From JAJYSO01 sp964586655 (GTDB lineage: Bacteria; Bacteroidota; Bacteroidia; Flavobacteriales; Flavobacteriaceae), in the NCBI GenBank assembly GCA_964586655.1, contig CAZPGY010000004.1:62001-126000 (forward strand): a DNA stretch of 64,000 nucleotides, written 5' to 3'. Under the pieces are notes generated by a model, which ran no database searches, was not told where the DNA came from, and worked only from the letters and a program-made list of their open reading frames with translations. Each line of letters starts with the position of its first letter. Within the stretch, counting starts at the first letter, position 1. Of this stretch, positions 26,706 through 36,334 are shown in pieces. The position numbers were made by a program, and so were the translations under genes.

Positions 26706-27961
26706 AATCGTGACACCAACTTCCGATCGGCATCCATTTTCAGGAAGATAAACAGCAAAATTGTAAATCCCCAAAGAGAAGACCCCCCATAACTCAAAAA
26801 AGGTAGGGGAATGCCCACTGTGGGTAAAATCCCGATTACCATTCCTATGTTTACAAAAAAGTGAATAAAGAATATCCCGGCCACTCCATATCCATAAACG
26901 CGGGCAAAGGTAGTTTTTTGCCGCTCTGCCAAAAAAATCAGTCGGCTGATAAATACCACAAAGGCGATGATTAAAAGGCCGCCCCCTATAAAGCCCCATT
27001 CTTCACCCACGGTACTAAAAATATAGTCGGTATGCTGTTCGGGGACAAAGTTTCCGGTGGTTTGCGTACCCTTGGTCCAGCCTTCACCGGTCCAGCCTCC
27101 ACTGCCAATGGCGATAATACTTTGATGGGTATTGTAACCTATTCCATCCAAATCCTGTTTAAGTCCCAAAACCACATTAAATCGGTCGCGATGGTGTTGT
27201 TCAAAAACGTGGTAAAAAATATAGTTGACCGAAAACACAAAAAAAATCGACAACAAACCAAGCCCAATATAGCGGCCAAAATTCTTTTTTGTCTTGCTCA
27301 AAAATAAAACAGAACACACCAACAGCACCACTGCCAAAGACACCCAAATCACGCCAAACAGAAGGGTGAGGATAAAAAGGAAGATTGCACCAAACCCAAA
27401 GACCAAATAGCCGCCCGAGAGCCCTTCTCGATACAAGGGAAAAACAAAAGCGGCATATACCATTGCACTTCCCGGATCGGGCTGTGCCACAATGAGGAAA
27501 GCCGGAATAAAAATAATCAAGAATGCTCCCAATTGATGCCTAAATTTCTTTATATCAATCTGAATATCACTCAAGTATTTCCCCAAGGCAAGGGCGGTAG
27601 CTGCTTTGACAAATTCGGCGGGCTGGATACTGAAACTTCCAAAACTATACCAAGCAGTTTGCCCCGAAATTGTTGTTCCAAAGACAAACAAACCCAACAA
27701 AGCCAAGAGGGCAAAAATATAGATCAGGCTGGCATAGCGTTCATAAAACTTGGCTTCAATAACCAAAATCACAAATGCAACAATCAAGCTCAAAGCAATC
27801 CAAATGGCCTGCTTGGTATAATTTTCGTTCAAATCAAAGCCGTGAAAGACTTCGTGTTCTCCAATGGAGGCCGAGAAAATATTCATCCAACCAAATACAA
27901 CCAAGCCCAGAAAGAGCAATATGGTCAACCAATCGGGTAACTGTCTTGACATGGCACTCAT
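26702..27961 (-). CDS. rodA: Peptidoglycan glycosyltransferase RodA (SEDS)
   Basis: This polymerises glycan strands in the rod complex. The 419-residue protein has about ten membrane helices and SEDS landmarks QPAEFVK, the catalytic-Asp loop QPDPGSAMVY, EQHTDYIFSTVGEEWGF and GIPLPFLSYGGSSL. It overlaps mrdA by four bases at the end of the purH-mre operon. Confidence 0.95.
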   Translation of the reverse strand: MSAMSRQLPDWLTILLFLGLVVFGWMNIFSASIGEHEVFHGFDLNENYTKQAIWIALSLIVAFVILVIEAKFYERYASLIYIFALLALLGLFVFGTTISGQTAWYSFGSFSIQPAEFVKAATALALGKYLSDIQIDIKKFRHQLGAFLIIFIPAFLIVAQPDPGSAMVYAAFVFPLYREGLSGGYLVFGFGAIFLFILTLLFGVIWVSLAVVLLVCSVLFLSKTKKNFGRYIGLGLLSIFFVFSVNYIFYHVFEQHHRDRFNVVLGLKQDLDGIGYNTHQSIIAIGSGGWTGEGWTKGTQTTGNFVPEQHTDYIFSTVGEEWGFIGGGLLIIAFVVFISRLIFLAERQKTTFARVYGYGVAGIFFIHFFVNIGMVIGILPTVGIPLPFLSYGGSSLWGFTILLFIFLKMDADRKLVSRF

Positions 27962-29835
27962 TGATAGTCACTTTTTAAGGAGTCCAATTCATAGCCATAG
28001 GCTTCTGCATAGACCTCTTCGAGTCCATGGGTTAAAATCCATTGTTCATTATCCTTTCGTTCCACTTTCCCTTTCAGGTATTTTGCCATCATCAAACCGG
28101 CAATTTTGGCAGAATATTTTGAGCCCCACTCTCCATTTGCCACAAAGACAGAGATGGCTATTTTCGGTTTTTTCATCGGTGCAAAAGCCACAAATAAGGA
28201 ATGGGATTCCAATTCTTTCCGCTTCCCGTTTACCACAGAGAAATTTTCGGCTGTTCCCGTCTTTCCGCAAGTAACCACCCCCGGCACTCTCGAAAAACGT
28301 CCGGTTCCATATTCATATACCTGTCGCATTCCCTCAATCACGGGTTCAAAGTATTTTTCATCAACTCCCGTATAGTGTTTGGTGGTATATTTTTTATTCT
28401 TGATGGGCTTTCCTTCCACTTTTTTCAAAATATGCGGCGTATAAAACCATCCCCGGTTGGCAATGGCCGTCACCATATTGGCCAACTGAATCGGGGTTAC
28501 CAAAACCTCTCCTTGTCCTATTCCGTTAGACAACGTATAAGAAGCGGCCCAATGGTACTTGGGATAATTGTATACTCGGTTGTAATAAGAAGCATCCGGA
28601 ATAAATCCGGGACGGCCGACAGGCAGATCATATCCCAAGTAGTCATCAAAACCAAATTTGACCAAATTATCATGCCAAACATTCATTCCCTGCTGTGGTG
28701 TATCGTACTTATCAATCATCCGCCAATAGGCTTTTGCAAAAAAGGTATTGCACGAATAGGCAACAGCTCCTTCCACCGATAAAGGAGAAGGGTGTGCTTC
28801 GCAAGCCATGTGGGCACTTCTTCCATAATAAAATCCCCGATGACACGAAATTCCGGTATGAGGTGTAATGACCTGCTCTTCTAACGCAAGAGCTGCTTGC
28901 ACGACTTTAAAAGTGGATCCCGGCGAAAATTGAGACAACAACGCCCGATCAAACAAGGGCTTTCTGATGGTATCGTACCACAACCGGTTAAAGTTTTCTG
29001 ATCTCTCCCTACCTACCAGCAAACCGGGATCATAACTCGGTGCAGAGACCAAGCATAAAATTTCTCCGGTAGAAGGCTCAATAGCTACGATAGCTCCGCG
29101 TTTGTGCTGCATCAATTTTTCTCCATAAGCTTGAAGTTCCATATCCAGCGTCAGGGTCAAATTTTTCCCCTGCACCGGCAAGGTATCATATTTACCGTTT
29201 TTATAGGAGCCTATGGTAATATTAAACCGGTCTTTTTGAAGAAATTTCACTCCTTTCTCCCCTCTTAACAACTTTTCATATTGTTTTTCTACTCCGGATC
29301 GTCCGATCAGATCACCCGGTTCATAATAATCAATGGAACGAACTTCGGCACCGTTCACCTGTGAGAGATACCCCAACACATTGGCCGCTCCGTGTACATG
29401 ATAATCGCGCATGTATCGCTTTTGAACATAAAATCCGGGGAAATTACGGGTCTTCTCCTGCAGGTATGCATAATTTTCTTTTGAAATATCTCCCACTACT
29501 ATGGAAGGCAAACGCGAAGAATAGATTTTTGCTTTTTTAAGCTGATGTCTGAGTTGCTTAGGGGTAATATGCACCAATTTGGTGAGCATTAAGGTATCAA
29601 AAGCTTCTACTTTTCTCGGAATTACCATCAAGTCATAAGTAGGTTGATTTGACACCAAGAGTTTTCCGTTTCTATCGTAAATAAAACCGCGTTGCGGATA
29701 AATAAATTTCATTTCCACGGCATTCCGATGGGCAAGGGCGGCAAAAGAAGGATTGAGCACCTGCAAATAAAACAAACGGCCCAAAAAGAGAAGGCCGACA
29801 AGTCCTACTAATATAAGTAAAAGAAATTTGCGCAT
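27958..29835 (-). CDS. mrdA: Penicillin-binding protein 2 (elongation transpeptidase)
   Basis: This 625-residue class B PBP cross-links peptidoglycan in elongation. It has an N-terminal membrane anchor (FLLLILVGLVGLLFLGRLFYL), a PBP dimer domain, and the transpeptidase domain with FSPGSTFK (SxxK), YSCNTFF (SxN) and TCGKTGTAEN (KTG). It abuts mreD with no gap and overlaps rodA, its SEDS partner. Confidence 0.96.
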   Translation of the reverse strand: MRKFLLLILVGLVGLLFLGRLFYLQVLNPSFAALAHRNAVEMKFIYPQRGFIYDRNGKLLVSNQPTYDLMVIPRKVEAFDTLMLTKLVHITPKQLRHQLKKAKIYSSRLPSIVVGDISKENYAYLQEKTRNFPGFYVQKRYMRDYHVHGAANVLGYLSQVNGAEVRSIDYYEPGDLIGRSGVEKQYEKLLRGEKGVKFLQKDRFNITIGSYKNGKYDTLPVQGKNLTLTLDMELQAYGEKLMQHKRGAIVAIEPSTGEILCLVSAPSYDPGLLVGRERSENFNRLWYDTIRKPLFDRALLSQFSPGSTFKVVQAALALEEQVITPHTGISCHRGFYYGRSAHMACEAHPSPLSVEGAVAYSCNTFFAKAYWRMIDKYDTPQQGMNVWHDNLVKFGFDDYLGYDLPVGRPGFIPDASYYNRVYNYPKYHWAASYTLSNGIGQGEVLVTPIQLANMVTAIANRGWFYTPHILKKVEGKPIKNKKYTTKHYTGVDEKYFEPVIEGMRQVYEYGTGRFSRVPGVVTCGKTGTAENFSVVNGKRKELESHSLFVAFAPMKKPKIAISVFVANGEWGSKYSAKIAGLMMAKYLKGKVERKDNEQWILTHGLEEVYAEAYGYELDSLKSDYQ

Positions 29836-30342
29836 TTATTGTTTTACCCTTTGAAATAATCTGATAACGATCAGCATCAATATTATAGTAAATATACTTG
29901 AAAACAACGTGTTTTTCAAGGTTAAAATTATGTGGGAGAAGCTAAAAAATATCAACAAGAACAACACAAAATGATGAACCACCACCATCATGGCAATATA
30001 CAAGAATCGTTCTTTAAAAGGGGTTTTATAAAACTTTACGGTTTGGTAGTCAAAACTCAGTCCGAAAGAAGCCCGCAGCATGACAGGTCTCAAGTAAGCA
30101 ATCACCAGGCAGGCTGCCGCATTAATCCCGCCACTATCCAAAAAAATATCAATGGTCAGCCCCATGATAAAAGCCCAGAGAATCACCTTCCACTGCGAGA
30201 AACTCAAGGGCAAAAGCACAATAAACAACACATAGAGATATGGATTGATAAAGCCCAAGAAATTGACGTGATTCAGGATCAAAACCTGCACCAAGACCAA
30301 GGTCATAAAACGGACGATATTTGAGACCAGCTTATTATTCAT
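29836..30342 (-). CDS. mreD: Rod shape-determining membrane protein MreD
   Basis: This 168-residue protein has about five membrane helices, including FMTLVLVQVLILNHVNFLGFINPYLYVLFIVLLP, the Bacteroidota MreD pattern. It is poorly conserved in sequence and identified mainly by hydropathy and by its position between mreC (8-base overlap) and mrdA. Confidence 0.9.
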   Translation of the reverse strand: MNNKLVSNIVRFMTLVLVQVLILNHVNFLGFINPYLYVLFIVLLPLSFSQWKVILWAFIMGLTIDIFLDSGGINAAACLVIAYLRPVMLRASFGLSFDYQTVKFYKTPFKERFLYIAMMVVVHHFVLFLLIFFSFSHIILTLKNTLFSSIFTIILMLIVIRLFQRVKQ

Positions 30343-31156
30343 TGGGCGCTAATAAACTATCTAATTCTGGAGCTGCATTATTTCTGATGACATATACATT
30401 ACCTATACTGGTCATGTCGTTAAAGAGTTTTACCTCAATATGATAATAATTTTGATCATCGCTGAGTTTTACCTTTTTAACCGTTCCAATGGGCAGGCCT
30501 TTGGGAAATATCAAAGAGCGCCCTGAAGTGACAACGGTATCTCCTTTATGTACTTTGGCAATTTTGGGAATGTCTATGAGCTGAAGGAGGTGCGGATTTC
30601 TACCACGCCACCTCAGGGTTCCAAAATGTCCGGTACTTTTGAGTTTGGCGCTAATCGACAGGTTAGAATTCAAAATGGAAATGACCCTTGCATAATTGGC
30701 ACTCACTTCTTCCACTACTCCAACAATTCCATTTCCGGAAATAACTCCCAGTTCACTGGAAATACTGTCTTTACGTCCGCTACCTATCAAGATATAATTA
30801 TCGAGCTTGGTATAATTATTGGCAATAACCTTGGCTTTATAAACCCTAAATCGCTCACCAAATACGGTGGAATCGGTATAGGCAGAATCTGTGGTATGCT
30901 CCAAAGCATTTAACAGCTTTTGGTGCAATATTCTGTTTTCTTCAACCAGTCGTTTATTGTCTTCCTTGAGGTGAAAATAAGCATCAATATTATTGGCCCA
31001 AGAATACAAGCCTCCGGTTACTTCATTGGCCGAGCTAATAAACTTACTTTTTTGGTATGAATGTGTTTGAATGCTTAATAACAGGGAGATGCTGAGTAGA
31101 AACAAAAAGAGCAACGTATTTTTATAGCGAATGAAAAATTCAATAATTTTGTACAT
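30335..31156 (-). CDS. mreC: Rod shape-determining protein MreC
   Basis: This 273-residue protein has one N-terminal helix (NTLLFLFLLSISLLLSI), a coiled coil (NKRLVEENRILHQKLLNALE) and the periplasmic beta domain (NGIVGVVEEVSANYARVISILN, GDTVVTSGRSLIFPKGLPIGTV). It scaffolds MreB, MreD and PBP2. It lies 14 bases after mreB. Confidence 0.94.
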   Translation of the reverse strand: MYKIIEFFIRYKNTLLFLFLLSISLLLSIQTHSYQKSKFISSANEVTGGLYSWANNIDAYFHLKEDNKRLVEENRILHQKLLNALEHTTDSAYTDSTVFGERFRVYKAKVIANNYTKLDNYILIGSGRKDSISSELGVISGNGIVGVVEEVSANYARVISILNSNLSISAKLKSTGHFGTLRWRGRNPHLLQLIDIPKIAKVHKGDTVVTSGRSLIFPKGLPIGTVKKVKLSDDQNYYHIEVKLFNDMTSIGNVYVIRNNAAPELDSLLAPNE

Positions 31157-31169
31157 TGCCTAAACATTT

Positions 31170-32198
31170 CTATTTCTTCAAAACACTCTTATATGCTTCA
31201 ATATTTTTAAGACATATTCCCGTTCCTCGCACTACTGCTCGCAGCGGATCTTCAGCAATAAAAACCGGAAGTTCTGTTTTTTGTGACAATCGTTTGTCGA
31301 GTCCTTTGAGCATAGAGCCTCCTCCGGCCATATAAATACCGGTATTGTAAATATCGGCAGCCAATTCAGGTGGGGTTTCAGAAAGGGTTTCCATCACACC
31401 ATCTTCAATACGTAGGATTGATTTATCAAGGGCTTTGGCTATCTCTCTATAAGAAATTTCGACCTGCTTGGGCTTTCCGGTGAGCAGATCTCGGCCTTGC
31501 ACCTGCATATTATCGGGGGGTACTTCTAAATCTTCGGTAGCAGCTCCAATTTGAATTTTTATTTTCTCGGCCGTGCGCTCACCAATATAGAGGTTGTGCT
31601 GGGTTCGCATATAATAAACAATATCACTGGTGAAGACATCACCGGCTACTTTCACCGATTTATCACACACAATACCGGCCAACGCAATAACCGCAATCTC
31701 AGTGGTTCCGCCACCAATATCGATAATCATATTTCCTTTGGGTTGGATAATATCAACTCCTATTCCGATGGCCGCAGCCATGGGTTCGTGAATCAAATAA
31801 ACCTCCTTTCCGTTGACGCGTTCGGCACTTTCTTTAACCGCCCGCATCTCCACTTCAGTAATCCCGGAAGGAATACAGATAATCATGACCAAAGACGGCT
31901 TAAACAGTTTCTTTTTCAAAGCCGGTATTTCCCGAATAAACATGGTCAGCATTTGCTCACTGGCCTCAAAATCGGCAATCACTCCGTCTTTTAACGGGCG
32001 TATGGTCTGGATATTCTGATGGGTTTTCCCCTGCATCATTGCCGCTTCCAATCCGGCCGCAGTTATCTTCCCACTGGTTCGGTCGCGGGCTACAATAGAA
32101 GGGTTGTCTACCACCACTTTGTCTCTATGAATAATCAACGTATTGGCGGTTCCCAAGTCAATTGCTATTTCTTCGGTAAGAAAATCAAAAAAACCCAT
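31170..32198 (-). CDS. mreB: Rod shape-determining actin homologue MreB
   Basis: This 342-residue actin-like ATPase has FLTEEIAIDLGTANTLI (phosphate 1), IDIGGGTTEIAVI (phosphate 2) and GIYMAGGGSMLKGLD (adenosine). It polymerises under the inner membrane and positions the elongasome encoded by the following genes. purH is 50 bases upstream. Confidence 0.97.
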   Translation of the reverse strand: MGFFDFLTEEIAIDLGTANTLIIHRDKVVVDNPSIVARDRTSGKITAAGLEAAMMQGKTHQNIQTIRPLKDGVIADFEASEQMLTMFIREIPALKKKLFKPSLVMIICIPSGITEVEMRAVKESAERVNGKEVYLIHEPMAAAIGIGVDIIQPKGNMIIDIGGGTTEIAVIALAGIVCDKSVKVAGDVFTSDIVYYMRTQHNLYIGERTAEKIKIQIGAATEDLEVPPDNMQVQGRDLLTGKPKQVEISYREIAKALDKSILRIEDGVMETLSETPPELAADIYNTGIYMAGGGSMLKGLDKRLSQKTELPVFIAEDPLRAVVRGTGICLKNIEAYKSVLKK

Positions 32199-32247
32199 AT
32201 TCTTTTTAAAAAATTAAGTGTTCAGTATAAACTGTATAATTTATAAT

Positions 32248-33774
32248 TTAGTGTTTAAAATGTCTCCTTCCGGTAAATACCATCGGAATCTCATTTTCGT
32301 TGCAATAATCAATACTCAAGTTGTCCTTTTTGGACCCACCGGGCTGCAGTACCGCTTTAATACCGGCTTTATCGGCTATCTCCACACAATCGGGAAAGGG
32401 GAAAAAGGCATCGCTGGCCATCACGGCGCCCTCGAGGTTCATTTCAAAATTATGCGCCTTCTCTATGGCGTGCTTGAGCGCATCTACACGAGAGGTTTGC
32501 CCAGCACCACTGGCACAAAGCTGCCTGTTTTTCACCAAAACAATGGTATTGGACTTGGTGTGTTTCCCGATTTTTGAAGCAAATAACATATCGTCAATCT
32601 GACTTGGTGTGGGTTCGGACTTAGTAACGGTTTTAAGATCGGATTTCGTATCTGTCAAGTCATCTTTATCTTGAACCAAAACCCCATTGAGACAAGTGCG
32701 AATCAATTTATTGGAAAAATGAGTCTGTTTTTGCACGAGGATTCGTCGGTTCTTCTTGCCTTTCAGCGTTTTGAGTGCTTCTTCTTCATAACCCGGCGCA
32801 ATAATCACCTCACAAAACAACTTATGAATTTCTTGAGCCGTTGCTTCATCAATAGTTTTATTACTGATTAAAATACCGCCAAAAGCAGAGAGAGGATCCC
32901 CGGCCAGTGCATCTCGATAAGCTTCCACCAAAGATTCGCGCTGTGCCAATCCACAAGCATTGTTGTGTTTTAAAATAGCAAATGTGGGCGGTTCATCTTG
33001 AAATTCACTCATCAAATTTACCGCTGCATCTACATCCAACAGATTGTTGTATGACAAGGCCTTGCCGTGAATCTTATCAAAAACCGCATCAAAATCACCA
33101 TAAAAGCGTCCTTTTTGATGAGGGTTTTCTCCATAGCGAAGAGCTTTACTTTGAGCGATATCCATTTTAAAAACCGCTTCCTCTTCCTGAAAGTAATTGA
33201 AGATTGCGGTATCGTAATGCGAAGAGATATTAAACGCCTTGGCTGCAAAACGCTTGCGATCTTCGTGTTTAAACTCTCCCTTTCCGGCATTTAGCAATTG
33301 AAGGAATTCGGCATAATCTTCTTGAGAAGATACACACATCACATCTTTATAATTCTTGGCGGCTGCACGAATCAAGGAGATCCCTCCAATATCAATTTTT
33401 TCAATAATCTCTTGCTCCGAAGCTCCCGAAGCCACAGTTTTCTCAAAGGGATACAAATCTACAATCACAATATCGAGCTGAGGAATGGCATACTTTTGCA
33501 TTTCCGCCCCGTCACCGGCATGACCTTTACGATTAAGAATCCCTCCAAAAACCTTGGGATGCAATGTCTTTACACGCCCTCCCAAAATCGAAGGGTAATC
33601 CGTCACCTCCTCTACCGGAACAACCGTAATGCCCAAATCGCGAATATATTTTTCTGTTCCGCCGGTGGAATAGATTTTGATATCCTGTTGGTGGAGTTCC
33701 TTTGCTATTTGGTCAATACCGTCTTTGTGAAAGACCGATATCAAAGCAGATTTTTGAACGCCTTTGTCACTCAT
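32248..33774 (-). CDS. purH: Bifunctional AICAR transformylase / IMP cyclohydrolase
   Basis: It carries out the last two steps of IMP synthesis. The 508-residue protein has the N-terminal cyclohydrolase part (ALISVFHKDGIDQIAKEL, IYSTGGTEKYIRDLG, GGRVKTLHPKVFGGIL) and the transformylase part (LRYGENPHQKGRFY, LKHNNACGLA, ASDAFFPFPD, LQPGGSKKD). The N-terminus SVFHKDG replaces the common SVSDKTG. It heads the elongasome operon. Confidence 0.96.
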   Translation of the reverse strand: MSDKGVQKSALISVFHKDGIDQIAKELHQQDIKIYSTGGTEKYIRDLGITVVPVEEVTDYPSILGGRVKTLHPKVFGGILNRKGHAGDGAEMQKYAIPQLDIVIVDLYPFEKTVASGASEQEIIEKIDIGGISLIRAAAKNYKDVMCVSSQEDYAEFLQLLNAGKGEFKHEDRKRFAAKAFNISSHYDTAIFNYFQEEEAVFKMDIAQSKALRYGENPHQKGRFYGDFDAVFDKIHGKALSYNNLLDVDAAVNLMSEFQDEPPTFAILKHNNACGLAQRESLVEAYRDALAGDPLSAFGGILISNKTIDEATAQEIHKLFCEVIIAPGYEEEALKTLKGKKNRRILVQKQTHFSNKLIRTCLNGVLVQDKDDLTDTKSDLKTVTKSEPTPSQIDDMLFASKIGKHTKSNTIVLVKNRQLCASGAGQTSRVDALKHAIEKAHNFEMNLEGAVMASDAFFPFPDCVEIADKAGIKAVLQPGGSKKDNLSIDYCNENEIPMVFTGRRHFKH

Positions 33775-33798
33775 AATCAGATTGTAAGTTTAAAGTTG

Positions 33799-33806
33799 CA
33801 AAAGTA
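33799..33806 (-). promoter_or_regulatory. -7 element TACTTTTG for the purH-mreBCD-mrdA-rodA operon
   Basis: Exact TAnnTTTG on the minus strand, 25 bases upstream of purH. Confidence 0.5.
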
Positions 33807-33893
33807 ATATTTTTGACAGACTTTATTACGCTTAAAGATTGTTATTTTCGAGGGAACTTACTTTGAAAAATCATTCCGGTAAAACCGTGACCT

Positions 33894-34859
33894 ATGAGCA
33901 AAATATTATACTCGTTTTTTCTTTTTACCATCGCCATTCAGGCCTCTGCCCAAAGCTATAACCGGCTGCAACTGGGCCATTATTTTGACTCCTTAACCAC
34001 AACCCATAAGGCAATGGGCAATGTGGCCATCCGCCAGCAATCCAAATTGACTTATACGCATAGTTTTGGCTATTCGAATGTACTGCTGCGAAAAAAGGCC
34101 AATCCGGAGACTCTTTACCGTTTAGGAGCGTCGCCAAAACTTTTTCTATCGGTCATGATTATGCAACTTGCAGAAGCGGGAAAGTTAGAACTGCACACGA
34201 CAATCCACACGCTGATTCCCCGCTTGGAAAAACACCCTAAAGTCTCAATCGACACCCTCTTGACCGGGAAGGAAGTCTGGTCGACAACTGAATTGGAAAC
34301 ACGCCTGCCCTCCTCGTTTCAAAACACCAGTAGCACTTCACGGTCTTCAACTGCAGATCGGACAAACCTCAAGTTGCTGCGTCTGATCTTGAAAGAAGTG
34401 GAGCAACAGAAATTTTCTCAAATTTTTAAAACCCACATTCATCAAAAAGCAAAACTCAATCGAGCACAAGTATTGGAACAAATCAATTTTAGAAACAACG
34501 AAGCGCTGCCTTATGTATCAATGGTAGGAAATTGGAAACCGGCAAGCCCCACAAAAGGCCACCCCGAAATTGCCATTACTGCCAAGGAATTGGCTCGATT
34601 TATGGAAGCTTTATTTAAAGGAGGTTTGGTAAACACAAAGCACTTAGATCGCCTCAAAACAGGGGGTTACGGCCTTAATAAAATGTCCTTTCACCAAAAA
34701 ACTGCCTATTGGTTTCAAACCAATTCCGGCGGGTTCCAAAGCATTGCCGCCTATTTTCCAAAGGACAATGTCAGCTTTGCCCTGTGCGTCAATGCTTCTC
34801 AAACAAACCTCAAGCATTTGTTCAATGACGTTATGAACCGTTATTACGGCTACCGTTAA
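33894..34859 (+). CDS. Secreted beta-lactamase-fold (class C/PBP-like) protein lacking catalytic residues
   Basis: This 321-residue protein has a signal peptide ending ASAQ and the layout of serine beta-lactamase/DD-peptidase-like hydrolases (ETLYRLGASPKLFLSVMIMQLAEAGKLEL). The SxxK motif reads AxxK (ASPK), so the nucleophilic Ser is replaced by Ala. The HTSG stretch is GKEV, the YSN motif is lost (TADRTNLKLL), and the third motif is NSGG. The N- and C-terminal fold segments and length are intact and the frame is open, so it looks like a pseudoenzyme with a possible binding role rather than a decaying gene. It stands alone. Confidence 0.8.
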   Translation: MSKILYSFFLFTIAIQASAQSYNRLQLGHYFDSLTTTHKAMGNVAIRQQSKLTYTHSFGYSNVLLRKKANPETLYRLGASPKLFLSVMIMQLAEAGKLELHTTIHTLIPRLEKHPKVSIDTLLTGKEVWSTTELETRLPSSFQNTSSTSRSSTADRTNLKLLRLILKEVEQQKFSQIFKTHIHQKAKLNRAQVLEQINFRNNEALPYVSMVGNWKPASPTKGHPEIAITAKELARFMEALFKGGLVNTKHLDRLKTGGYGLNKMSFHQKTAYWFQTNSGGFQSIAAYFPKDNVSFALCVNASQTNLKHLFNDVMNRYYGYR

Positions 34860-34916
34860 AAGGAATGCTTATCCTTATCGCTCGTCCGTATTTAATACCA
34901 AAATGACAAATTAATT

Positions 34917-34950
34917 AGTCCAATCTTTCTATGAAAATTCCAAATCTCTG
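34917..34950 (+). repeat. Dispersed repeat, partial copy D
   Basis: AGTCCAATCTTTCTATGAAAATTCCAAATCTCTG matches the left half of copies A and B but lacks the second arm. TAATACCAAAATG, which resembles the element end, lies 12 bases before it. Confidence 0.4.
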
Positions 34951-34956
34951 CGTTAA

Positions 34957-34972
34957 TCCCGCACGTGCGGGA
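34957..34972. other. 16-bp GC-rich palindrome
   Basis: TCCCGCACGTGCGGGA is a perfect inverted repeat in the gap between the pseudoenzyme and channel genes. It has no T run on either side, so a protein-binding site or a repeat relic is as likely as a terminator. Confidence 0.4.
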
Positions 34973-35074
34973 CGTCGTAGCTTTGGCTATGACTGTGCTT
35001 TTTGCCTTGACCTTTGAGATTTTCATCACGAAATATTAGCACAATTAATAAATCACTTTGTTATAAAGCAATTC

Positions 35075-36193
35075 TTAATTATTGCTTCCGAGGTATTCCT
35101 TAATAATTCTATTGACCCGCTGCTCTTCTGCCAGATTTAAAAGCTTGAGATTAACCTCATAAACCAATCCGCTTCGCTGTGGGAAAGCAAATCCATAACC
35201 TTGCTTATAATATTCGGCATTCGACAAGTGCAGTGCCATGCCTTTATGACTGTCTTTATAATACAACAACTGTGGGCGATCATAGACCACTGCCTCAACT
35301 TTATGGTTCTCCAAAAGCTTCATGGCCTCATCCAAAGAAGCAACCGTCACCAGTTTTCCATTGTTTTCCTTGATAAAATTGACCGAAGTTGTTCCGGCTA
35401 CGGTCGCTATTTTCTTATCGCTAATTTGTTCAATAGTATTGATGGTTGTGGTGCCGTTAAAGGCCAAGGTAAGTGCGCTTGCAATACCGGCCACCATGGA
35501 AGTGGCAAAGACAATGGCAATTACAATCCACGTACCGGCAAGAATTCTTCCAAACGCAGATCGCGGCGCCAAATCTCCATATCCTACGGTACTCATGGTC
35601 ACGATGGCTAAATACATTCCCTGGCCAATTCCTTTGCCGGGTTTTTCAGAGAAATAATCCGGTGATTTTTTGCGTTCAGCCAACCAGAACAAAGCCCCCA
35701 CAACGGCCAAGATAAATAAGAAACCGGCCACGGCGAGCAATAATTTGGGACTAAAAAAAGGTTTGATATGTGCCCATATTCCGCCTTGGTCTTCAAGCGA
35801 GGCAATGGACAAGCTCGAATTGTAATAGGGCTGTGAAAAACTTACATTTTTAGCCCGGGCAGCAGTGATACTGATGGGACCCACCACCATGTCTGCTTTC
35901 CCTCTTTGTATGGCTTGCAGGGCTTTCCCTATGGATTCATATCGTTTATATCGATAATGCCAACGGGCTTTAAAAGCCAGTTCTTCCCACAAAGCTACGG
36001 CGATGCCTTCCGGCTCCTTGGTCATTTTGTTTTCCATGACAAAGGGTTCATTTCCGGTAAGGGCCACCACCAAGGTGTCTTTTTCCGGATTAAAAGCCTC
36101 CGGAGATTCTTGAGCATAAGCCGGAGCAGTAATGCAGGCTATAAGTCCTAATAAAAATCCGTATAACATTTTGTTTGGCGTAAATTGAAACAT
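35075..36193 (-). CDS. GluR0-like ligand-gated potassium channel (prokaryotic ionotropic glutamate receptor)
   Basis: A periplasmic-binding-protein domain is split by a two-helix pore, as in Synechocystis GluR0. From the ATG at 36193 (372 residues) it has a signal peptide (residues 1-27, ending AYAQ) and lobe S1 (~38-135), with the amino-acid-binding Arg in TAARAKNVSFSQPY. Helix M1 is at ~150-171, a P-loop with the potassium filter TVGYGD at 202-207, helix M2 at ~216-243, and lobe S2 (~250-372) carries the acidic ligand contact in AVVYDRPQLLYY. All signature residues are present, so binding an amino acid should open a potassium-selective pore in the inner membrane. The ligand is not certain. 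An alternative ATG lies at 36223. Confidence 0.88.
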   Translation of the reverse strand: MFQFTPNKMLYGFLLGLIACITAPAYAQESPEAFNPEKDTLVVALTGNEPFVMENKMTKEPEGIAVALWEELAFKARWHYRYKRYESIGKALQAIQRGKADMVVGPISITAARAKNVSFSQPYYNSSLSIASLEDQGGIWAHIKPFFSPKLLLAVAGFLFILAVVGALFWLAERKKSPDYFSEKPGKGIGQGMYLAIVTMSTVGYGDLAPRSAFGRILAGTWIVIAIVFATSMVAGIASALTLAFNGTTTINTIEQISDKKIATVAGTTSVNFIKENNGKLVTVASLDEAMKLLENHKVEAVVYDRPQLLYYKDSHKGMALHLSNAEYYKQGYGFAFPQRSGLVYEVNLKLLNLAEEQRVNRIIKEYLGSNN

Positions 36194-36334
36194 AATTTTA
36201 TCTTTTTTAAAGAGGGTTTGCATCTGTTTTATAGGCGCAAATATAAATATTATATTTATCTATAAAGGAAATGGACTATTACTCCTTTTATATTTCCGTA
36301 TAATTGAGGTCATTATCTTAACATCAGCTCCCAA

